DNA of 64,000 bases, from the NCBI RefSeq assembly GCF_004336745.1, contig NZ_SJXD01000011.1:310001-374000 (forward strand). Direction: 5' to 3'. Positions 54,320 through 61,179 of the stretch are shown here, piece after piece. Position numbers and translations under genes: made by a program. Every line of letters begins with the position of its first letter. Positions within the stretch are counted from its first letter, which is position 1. Under the pieces are notes generated by a model. The model saw only the letters and a program-made list of their open reading frames with translations, had not been told where the DNA came from and ran no database searches. Source of the DNA: Roseococcus sp. SYP-B2431 (GTDB lineage: Bacteria > Pseudomonadota > Alphaproteobacteria > Acetobacterales > Acetobacteraceae).

Positions 54320-57169
54320 ATGGGTTCGAAGGCTTCCGGCGAAGGGATGGTCGGACTGGCCCCGCGCTACTTTTTCGCCAGCGGTTTCGTGGCCGGCCGC
54401 CGCGTGCTGGACCTGGACTGCGGCGACGGCGCCGGTGCCGCGATGCTGGCGGCCGGGGCGGCGCAGGTCACGGCGATCGCGCCTTCCGCCGAGGCCGCGG
54501 GCGCGGCGGCGGGCCGGCACCGGCTTCCCAATCTGGAATTCCTGCCGCCCGGCGCCGAGCTGCCCGAGGGCGCCGATGTGGTTCTCGCGCTGTCCGGCCG
54601 CCTCGCGGAGATTCCAGGCATCCGGCGCCTCCTGCGGCCGGGCGGGCTGCTCATCGCCGCCGGCGATCCGGCCGGCGGCGTGGAGGAGCTGCTGCGCGCG
54701 CATTTCGCCGAGGTCGCGGTGCTGGGCGAGGGGGGGCTTCCAGCGGCGGGGCAGGAGGGGGAACGCTTCTTCGGCGCCCCCATGCCGGAAGGCGTCGCCT
54801 GGACCCGCGAAGGCCCGGTCCGCCGGCCGGAGACCGGCCCGCTGCTGCTCGCCTCCGACGCCCCGCTGCCGCCCGAACCGGGCGCCGGCGGCGCCGCGCC
54901 CCGGATCGCGGCGCTGCTGGCCGAGCTCGACCGGCTGCGCGACGAGCTGGCGGATTGCGAGGCCCGCGCCCGCGCCACCGGTGACCGGCTGGAGATCGAG
55001 CGCCAGCGCGCCAATGCCATCGAGACCAGCACCATCTGGCGCGCGAGCGGGCCGCTGCGCCGGATCCTCTCCAAGTTTCCCGGGCTGCGGCGGGCGCTGC
55101 GCGAGGGGCTGCGCCGGATCTACCGCTCGCGCCACACGCTGCGCCACCGGCGGGTGCGCCGGCGCCGCCAGTCGGAATTCGCCCCGCTGGTCAGCGCCAT
55201 CGTGCCCAACTTCAACCATGCGCGGTTCCTGCCGCAGCGGCTCGACAGCATCCTCGGCCAGGCCTACCCGAATCTCGAGGTGATCGTGCTGGACGACGCC
55301 TCCACGGATGACAGCCTCGCCGTGATCGAGCGCTATCGCGCGGCCCATCCGGAGCGCATCCGCGTGATCGCGAACGCGGAGAATTCCGGCAACGTCTTCC
55401 GCCAGTGGCGCCGCGGCGTGGAGGAGGCGCGGGGCGACCTGCTCTGGATCTGCGAGAGCGACGACTTCGCCGAGGCCGACTTCCTGCAAGCGCTGGTGCC
55501 CGCCTTCCTCGACGAGAGCGTGATGATAGGCTTCGGCCGCATCCAGTTCGCCGATGCCGCGGGCAAGCCCTATGCCGGCCTGGACGCCTATCGCGAGCGC
55601 TCGCAGCCCGGCATCTGGAAGGGCCGCAACCTGCGCCCGGCCAAGGCCTGGTTCGACACCGCCTTCGGCGTGCACAACGTCATCGCCAATGTCGGCGGCT
55701 GCCTGCTGCGCGCCCAGCCGGTCGAGGAGGCCGTGTGGCGGGAGGCGGCGACCTATGGGATCCTCGGCGACTGGTATCTCTACGCGAGCCTCGCCCGCGG
55801 CGGGCGCATCGCCTACGAGCCGCAGGCCGTCAGCTACTTCCGCCAGCACGGCGGCAACACCTCGGCCTCCGCCTTCGGCACGGCGGCCTACTACGCCGAG
55901 CACGAGCGGCTGATCCGCCTGCTGCGCGCGCGCTGGGGCGTGCCGGAGGCCACGGTGCACCGCTTCGCCGAAGAGCTCCGCGCGCAGTTCGACCGCTCGG
56001 CCGCGGCGCTCGGCCCGCTGGAGACGGTCTTCGACGAGGCGAAGGTCCTCGCCACCCCGCGCGAGGGCCGGCACGTGCTGATGGTCCTCCTGGGCTTCTA
56101 CCTGGGCGGGGGCGAAATCTTCCCGATCCACCTGGCCAACGAGCTGGTGCGGCGGGGCGTCACCGTCTCGGTGCTCGCGCTGCAGCCGGAGGACTGGAAT
56201 CCGGGCATCCGCGCCCGGCTGGACCGGCGCATCCCGGTCTACGGCGCGGCGGCGGTGCGGGCACGCGGCCCGGCCGCCTTCCTGGCCGAGGCCGGCGTGG
56301 ACGTGGTGCATTCGCATTTCGTCGGCGCCGAGCACCTCTTCCTCACCGGGCGCGAGGTGCCGGCGGTGCCCTATGTGGCCTCCATGCACGGCTCCTACGA
56401 GGTCACGGCGGTCGATCCCGACTTCACGCGCAAGGTGGCGCGGCATGTGGACCTCTGGGTCTATCTGACGGAGAAGAACCTCGACCATCTGCGGGTGCTC
56501 TCCGAGGCGGAGCGGGCCGCAATCGCGACGCGGCAGATCCCCAACGGCATGCCGCCCGACCCGCGCCCCTTCGGGCGGAGCCGGGCGGAGCTCGGCATCG
56601 GCGAGGACGACCTCGTCTTCGCCCTGGCCTCCCGCGCCATTCCGGAGAAGGGCTGGGCGGCGGCGATCGAGGCCCTGGCCCTGGCCCAGTCCCGGACGGG
56701 GCGGCGGCTGCACCTGCTGCTCTGCGGCGACGGGCCCGAGGCGGACCGGCTCGGGCGGCCGGGCGGGGGGGCGCCGGGGGTGATCTTCCTCGGCTTCCAG
56801 GAGCGGGTGCAGGGCGTGTACCGCCTCGCCGACGTCGTCCTCCTGCCGACCCGCTTCGCGGGCGAGTCCTTTCCGCTGGCGCTCGTCCAGGCGATGCAGG
56901 AGGGGCGGCCGGCCATCTCGACCGACCTCGGCGAGATCGCCCGGATGCTGCTGCGCGACGGGCGGCGGGCGGGCATCGTCCTCGCGCCGGACCCCGATGA
57001 CGCGCGCTTCGTGGCGGCGCTGGCCGGGGCCATGCTGGCGATGACGGACGACACCGATCGCGCGGCCTTCGCCCGCGACGCCGCGGCGCTCGGCGCCGCC
57101 TATGGCATGGAGACGGTCGCGGCCGCCTATCTCGAGGCCTACGAGGCGGCGGCCGCGCGGCGGGCCTGA
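54320..57169 (+). CDS. multidomain protein: methyltransferase-like, GT2 and GT4 glycosyltransferases
   Basis: 949 residues. Residues 1-180 resemble a SAM methyltransferase (VLDLDCGDGAGAAML, 29-43), but later motifs are degenerate. Residues 190-265 form a charged coiled-coil/linker ending STIWRASGPLRRI, a motif common at the junctions of large O-polysaccharide transferases. A GT2 domain follows at about 287-420 (SAIVPNFNHARFLPQRLDSI; VLDDASTDDS; WICESDDFAEADF). A GT4 domain is at about 590-940 (LGFYLGGGEIFPIHLANEL; PNGMPPDPRPFG; ADVVLLPTRFAGESFPLALVQAM). It can probably add two sugars in turn. The last 31 bases overlap the convergent acyltransferase gene. Confidence 0.9.
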   Translation: MGSKASGEGMVGLAPRYFFASGFVAGRRVLDLDCGDGAGAAMLAAGAAQVTAIAPSAEAAGAAAGRHRLPNLEFLPPGAELPEGADVVLALSGRLAEIPGIRRLLRPGGLLIAAGDPAGGVEELLRAHFAEVAVLGEGGLPAAGQEGERFFGAPMPEGVAWTREGPVRRPETGPLLLASDAPLPPEPGAGGAAPRIAALLAELDRLRDELADCEARARATGDRLEIERQRANAIETSTIWRASGPLRRILSKFPGLRRALREGLRRIYRSRHTLRHRRVRRRRQSEFAPLVSAIVPNFNHARFLPQRLDSILGQAYPNLEVIVLDDASTDDSLAVIERYRAAHPERIRVIANAENSGNVFRQWRRGVEEARGDLLWICESDDFAEADFLQALVPAFLDESVMIGFGRIQFADAAGKPYAGLDAYRERSQPGIWKGRNLRPAKAWFDTAFGVHNVIANVGGCLLRAQPVEEAVWREAATYGILGDWYLYASLARGGRIAYEPQAVSYFRQHGGNTSASAFGTAAYYAEHERLIRLLRARWGVPEATVHRFAEELRAQFDRSAAALGPLETVFDEAKVLATPREGRHVLMVLLGFYLGGGEIFPIHLANELVRRGVTVSVLALQPEDWNPGIRARLDRRIPVYGAAAVRARGPAAFLAEAGVDVVHSHFVGAEHLFLTGREVPAVPYVASMHGSYEVTAVDPDFTRKVARHVDLWVYLTEKNLDHLRVLSEAERAAIATRQIPNGMPPDPRPFGRSRAELGIGEDDLVFALASRAIPEKGWAAAIEALALAQSRTGRRLHLLLCGDGPEADRLGRPGGGAPGVIFLGFQERVQGVYRLADVVLLPTRFAGESFPLALVQAMQEGRPAISTDLGEIARMLLRDGRRAGIVLAPDPDDARFVAALAGAMLAMTDDTDRAAFARDAAALGAAYGMETVAAAYLEAYEAAAARRA

Positions 57170-58269
57170 CCCGCGCCGCGGTCGATCGCCTGGCCGAGCG
57201 GCGCGAAGCGCCGGAAGACGCGCCTGCCCCATGCGATCCCCGGCAGCTCGACGAGGCGATAGCTGGCCCAGGCCAGCGGCAGCACGGCGCCGAGCGTCGC
57301 CGCCAGGCAGAGGGCGAAGCGCAGGGAGGAGGGCAGCGGCAGGGCCGTGAACCAGGCGTAGACGGGCGACATGAACCACACGACCGGCGCGTGCCAGAGA
57401 TAGATGGAATAGCTGATCTGGCCCATGAAGCGCGTGACGCGGTTGTCGAGCGGCCGGAACTCCACGGCGGAGACGCCCAGCAGGACCAGGGCATAGCCAG
57501 CCGCGATGAGGTGGGTGGTGTCCACCAGCCCGCCGGTCAGCCGCCCGGAGGCGATGCCGACCAGCACGAGCAGGCCGAGCGCGATCAGCGCGCCGGCATA
57601 GTCCCGCCGCGGCCCGGCCAGGAGCGGGCTCGCATAGGCGCTGTAGGCCAGCATGCCGATCACGAAGCTCGGCAGGTGGCGGAAGATGCTGAAGGTCTCG
57701 AAGGAGGTGCGCGGCGGCTCGGGCACGAAGCCCGCCGTTACGCCCTTGAACAGGATGCTGGCCGCCAGCGCGACGCAAAGCGTCGCGACCTGCCGGGCCG
57801 GCGTTCCCTGGCGGAAGTAGAGATAGGGGAAGACGAGGTAGAACAGCATCTCCACGCCGATCGTCCAGCTCGCCCAGACATAGCCCTGCTCCTGGCCGGG
57901 GATGAGGTTGAAGACGAAGGTGAGGCTGGTCAGCACCGCCGCCGGCCCGTGCCAGACGCCGAAGGCGAGGACGTGGATCACATAGGTCGCCGCCATGAGG
58001 AACCAGAAGAGCGGCGCGATGCGGAAGAAGCGGCTGATCCCGTAGCTCAGATAGGTCGAGCCCGTGCCGACATGCCGGCCCATGGTCAGGCAGAGCGAGA
58101 AGGCGCTGACCACGAAGAACAGCGTCACGCCCGAGCCGCCGAACATGACCACGCCCTGCCACCAGTCCGAGAGGGGCGGCTTCGAGACCGGCAGGAGGGC
58201 CATGTGGAAGAGAAGGACGTAGAAGGCGGCGAAGCCGCGCAGCCCATCCAGGAAACCCAGTCTCTGCAC
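57139..58269 (-). CDS. membrane acyltransferase, acyltransferase-3 (OafA-like) family
   Basis: 376 residues with about ten membrane segments. The opening FLDGLRGFAAFYVLLFHM (6-23) holds the conserved R-G/H pattern of the family. VTLFFVVSAFSLCLT and WASWTIGVEMLFYLVFPYLYF are also typical, as is SYSIYLWHAPVVW near the C-terminus. These proteins transfer acetyl or other acyl groups to surface sugars. Its location among glycosyltransferase genes suggests O-antigen or exopolysaccharide acetylation. It is the only leftward gene between 45.7 and 64 kb. Its 3' end overlaps the GT gene by 31 bases. Confidence 0.9.
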   Translation of the reverse strand: MQRLGFLDGLRGFAAFYVLLFHMALLPVSKPPLSDWWQGVVMFGGSGVTLFFVVSAFSLCLTMGRHVGTGSTYLSYGISRFFRIAPLFWFLMAATYVIHVLAFGVWHGPAAVLTSLTFVFNLIPGQEQGYVWASWTIGVEMLFYLVFPYLYFRQGTPARQVATLCVALAASILFKGVTAGFVPEPPRTSFETFSIFRHLPSFVIGMLAYSAYASPLLAGPRRDYAGALIALGLLVLVGIASGRLTGGLVDTTHLIAAGYALVLLGVSAVEFRPLDNRVTRFMGQISYSIYLWHAPVVWFMSPVYAWFTALPLPSSLRFALCLAATLGAVLPLAWASYRLVELPGIAWGRRVFRRFAPLGQAIDRGAGQARRAAAAS

Positions 58270-58345
58270 GAATAGCGATCCTCAGGCGGGAAGACCTCTT
58301 ATCGGAGGGCGGTCCCGCGCCGTAAAGCGGGCAGCCGCGCCGTCC

Positions 58346-58374
58346 TTGACATTGCGGGTCCGGCGTCCGAATGG
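58346..58374 (+). promoter_or_regulatory. weak candidate promoter upstream of the export ATPase
   Basis: A perfect -35 TTGACA (58346-58351) is followed after 17 bases by GAATGG, a poor -10. A 10-bp direct repeat CCATAGGCTC (58401-58410 and 58460-58469) and an imperfect dyad around 58439-58457 lie between it and the Wzt start at 58490. Confidence 0.3.
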
Positions 58375-58489
58375 GGGCGGCCCCACGGGTGCCCCTCCGT
58401 CCATAGGCTCAGATGACCGGCTCTTCGCGCAGAATTCAGGGAATCCCCGGGGGTTTCCGCCATAGGCTCCGGGGCACCAGCGCCGGCTG

Positions 58490-59860
58490 ATGTCCACCGA
58501 GGTCTCGATCCGCGCGGAAGGGCTGTTCAAGGCGTACCGTGTCTATGCGGACCCGAAGGACCGGCTGCGCCAGGCCGTGTTCCCGCGGCTGGGCTGGCTG
58601 CTTTCGCGCCTGGCGCCGCCGCTCGCGCGCCGGCTGCGGGACCGGTCCTACTTCACCGAGTTCTGGGCCCTGCGCGATCTCTCCTTCGAGGCGGTGATCG
58701 GCGAGTCCATCGGCATCGTCGGCCGGAACGGCTCGGGCAAGTCCACGCTGCTGCAGATCGTCTGCGGCACCCTCACGCCGAGCCTCGGCAGCGTGACGGT
58801 GCGGGGGCGGATCGCCGCCCTGCTGGAGCTCGGCTCGGGCTTCAACCCGGAATACACCGGCCGGGAGAACATCTTCCTCAATGCCAGCGTGCTCGGGCTG
58901 GCCCGCGAGGAGATCGAGGCCCGGCTCGACGACATCATCGCCTTCGCCGAGATCGGCGCCTTCATCGACCAGCCGATCAAGACCTATTCCTCCGGCATGG
59001 CCATGCGGCTGGCCTTCGCCGTCGTCGCCCATGTCGATGCGGACGTGCTGGTCATCGACGAGGCGCTGGCGGTGGGCGACGCCATCTTCCAGCAGAAGTG
59101 CTTCCGCTGGCTGCGCGGCTTCCAGGAGCGCGGCATCCTGCTCTATTGCGGGCACGACACGGGCGCGATCCTCGGCCTCTGCCAGAAGGCCATCTGGATC
59201 GACCGCGGCGACGTGCGGATGGCGGGCCCGGCGCGCGACGTGATGGAGGCCTACAACATCTTCGTCCATTCGGGGCAGCTGCCGCCGGAGGCGCCGGTCG
59301 CGGCCCGGGCGCCCGGCCCCGTCGCGGACCCCGCGCCAGGGCCGGCGATGGCCCTCGCGGACCCGTCGCGGGGCCTGCGGATGGAGGGCGAGCGGACGAG
59401 CTACGGCTCCGGCCAGGCCGAGATCGCCGAGGTCACCCTGGCGCGGGTCGACGGCCAGCCGCTGGCCTGGATCGTGGGCGGGGAGGAGGTCGAGCTCGCC
59501 TTCCGGATCGAGGCGCGCTCGGCGATCCTCGGCGGCATCGCCGGCATCGTCGTGAAGGACCGGCTGGGCCAGCCCATCCTGGGCGAGAACACGGCCGACC
59601 TCTACGCGGATGCCCCGATCGACCTGCCCGCGGGCGGCACGGCGCAGGCCGTCTTCCGCTTCCGCATGCCGGCCCTGCGCCGCGGCTCCTATTCCATCAG
59701 CCCGGCCTTCGCCTCCGGCACCCTGGCCAACCACGTCCAGCACCACTGGATCCACGACGCCATCGTCTTCGAGGTCCACCCGACCCGCGACGTGGGCGCG
59801 GTGATGCTGCTGGAGGTGAGCCATCGCGGCATCGAGCGGCTGCCGGAGCGGGCAGGGTGA
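58490..59860 (+). CDS. ABC polysaccharide export ATPase, Wzt type with C-terminal sugar-binding domain
   Basis: 456 residues. The N-terminal ATPase has Walker A GRNGSGKST (78-86), signature KTYSSGMAMRLAFA (about 163-176) and Walker B VLVIDEAL. The switch histidine is in YCGHDTGA. After a Pro/Ala-rich linker (about 263-290) the C-terminal domain (about 295-440) is a beta-sandwich Wzt_C type (VELAFRIEARSAILGGIAGIV; AVFRFRMPALRRGSYSISPAF) that reads the capped end of the O-polysaccharide before export. No Wzm permease gene is in the window; it may lie beyond 64 kb or elsewhere. Divergent from the acyltransferase across 220 bp. Confidence 0.92.
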   Translation: MSTEVSIRAEGLFKAYRVYADPKDRLRQAVFPRLGWLLSRLAPPLARRLRDRSYFTEFWALRDLSFEAVIGESIGIVGRNGSGKSTLLQIVCGTLTPSLGSVTVRGRIAALLELGSGFNPEYTGRENIFLNASVLGLAREEIEARLDDIIAFAEIGAFIDQPIKTYSSGMAMRLAFAVVAHVDADVLVIDEALAVGDAIFQQKCFRWLRGFQERGILLYCGHDTGAILGLCQKAIWIDRGDVRMAGPARDVMEAYNIFVHSGQLPPEAPVAARAPGPVADPAPGPAMALADPSRGLRMEGERTSYGSGQAEIAEVTLARVDGQPLAWIVGGEEVELAFRIEARSAILGGIAGIVVKDRLGQPILGENTADLYADAPIDLPAGGTAQAVFRFRMPALRRGSYSISPAFASGTLANHVQHHWIHDAIVFEVHPTRDVGAVMLLEVSHRGIERLPERAG

Positions 59861-60030
59861 CCCGAACCGCCCCGGCCCCGCCGCCGCTCGCGCCCCCATC
59901 CGCGCCCCCGTCCGCACCCCTGGCGCTGGAGCGATTTGCCGCCGCGTGCGATCACGCAGGCCGCTCGACTCCCCCCTGTCCCGCCCGCCTCGATTCGCCG
60001 GGCCGTCCCGCCCGCGAAGGTGTCCCAGAG

Positions 60031-61134
60031 ATGACGATCATGCCCCAAGCCGAAACCGGCACGTCGGTGCCCCGGGTCTTCGCATTGCCGAAGCCGGCCG
60101 AGAGCCTGGAATTCACCGGCGAGCGCTATGTGAGCGGCCTCGTGGGCGAGATCCAGAACGAGCACTATCACCGCTACTTCTTCGCGCTCGGCCTCTGCGA
60201 GGGGCTGGACGTGCTGGATGTGGCCAGCGGCGAGGGCTACGGCTCGGCGCTGCTGGGCAAGGTCGCGCGCAGCGTCGTCGGCGTCGATATCGACAAGGAA
60301 TCGGTGGACTTCGCCAACCGGAACTACCTCTCGAAGGGCGTGTCCTTCCAGCTCGGCGACGCGACGTCGCTGCCCGTCGCCAGCCAGTCCGTGGACGTGG
60401 TGGTCTCCTTCGAGACCATCGAGCACGTCGCCGACCAGGACGCCTTCCTGCGCGAGATCAAGCGGGTGCTGCGGCCCGATGGCATCCTCGTCATGTCCTC
60501 GCCCAACAAGGACCTGTACCTGAAGGACGCCGAGGAGAATCCCTACCACCTCAAGGAGCTCGACAAGCAGGAGTTCCTGGACGTCGTCTCGCGGCACTTC
60601 GCGCATGTGACGCCGCTCGAGCAGCGGGCCTTCGTCGGCTCGGTCATCGTCCGGGAGGGGGGGCGTCCGCGGGCCTCGGCCGTCGAGGGCTTCGGGACCA
60701 CCGATTGCGAGAACTTCACGCGGGTCGGCGGCGTTCCCGATGCGCCCTATGTGCTGGCCGTCGCCTCCGACCGGCCCGGGCTGAGCGTGCCGGACAGCCT
60801 CTTCTACAATCCGCGCTGGATCTGGCGGCTGGAGGAGCTGCGGCTGCTGGCCGAATCCAAGGCGAGCGAGCCGCTCACGGCCGAGAACGACGCCCTCCGG
60901 CGCGAGATAGCCGCCCTCCGGGGCGAGACAGCCGCCCTTCGGCGCGAGATTTCCGCTCTCGAGGTCTCCTGCGAAAAGGCCGAGCTCGCGGCGCAGATCG
61001 CGACCCAGGCCATCGCGGCCCGGCTCGAGGCGAGCCGCGACGAGGCGGCGGCCCTACGCAATTCCACCTCCTGGCGAATCACGGCCCCGCTCCGTAAGGC
61101 GGTCGGCATCATAAAACGCCTGTCGAGGCACTAA
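60031..61134 (+). CDS. SAM-dependent methyltransferase with C-terminal coiled coil
   Basis: 367 residues. The methyltransferase domain (about 25-225) has LEFTGERYVSG (27-37), the SAM loop VLDVASGEGYGSALL (66-80), the acidic VVGVDIDKESV and FETIEHVADQDAFL, followed by VLRPDGILVMSSPN. Residues 285-340 form a coiled coil with three near-identical heptads (ALRREIA type). The end NSTSWRITAPLRKAVG is a motif recurrent in O-polysaccharide proteins. Members near Wzt/Wzm often cap or modify the glycan end, which sets chain length. ATG at 60031 was chosen because the sequence before it is Pro/Ala-rich and non-conserved; MTIM offers a second ATG three codons on. Confidence 0.87.
   Translation: MTIMPQAETGTSVPRVFALPKPAESLEFTGERYVSGLVGEIQNEHYHRYFFALGLCEGLDVLDVASGEGYGSALLGKVARSVVGVDIDKESVDFANRNYLSKGVSFQLGDATSLPVASQSVDVVVSFETIEHVADQDAFLREIKRVLRPDGILVMSSPNKDLYLKDAEENPYHLKELDKQEFLDVVSRHFAHVTPLEQRAFVGSVIVREGGRPRASAVEGFGTTDCENFTRVGGVPDAPYVLAVASDRPGLSVPDSLFYNPRWIWRLEELRLLAESKASEPLTAENDALRREIAALRGETAALRREISALEVSCEKAELAAQIATQAIAARLEASRDEAAALRNSTSWRITAPLRKAVGIIKRLSRH
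60892..60954 (+). repeat. three 21-bp repeats encoding coiled-coil heptads
   Basis: Three in-frame 21-bp units (GCCCTCCGGCGCGAGATAGC type) at 60892, 60913 and 60934 encode consecutive heptads ALRREIA, ALRGETA and ALRREIS. The near identity at DNA level points to recent duplication within the coiled coil of the methyltransferase. Confidence 0.8.
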
Positions 61135-61179
61135 CTTCCATATCATTGGCTGGTGGGCCGCCCAGCTGGAGGATTGCTG

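Noticed and set aside
54251-58162. Long leftward open frame across the GT2-GT4 gene
   Set aside because: Composition is typical of a GC shadow. Only its distal part, in another frame, corresponds to the real acyltransferase.
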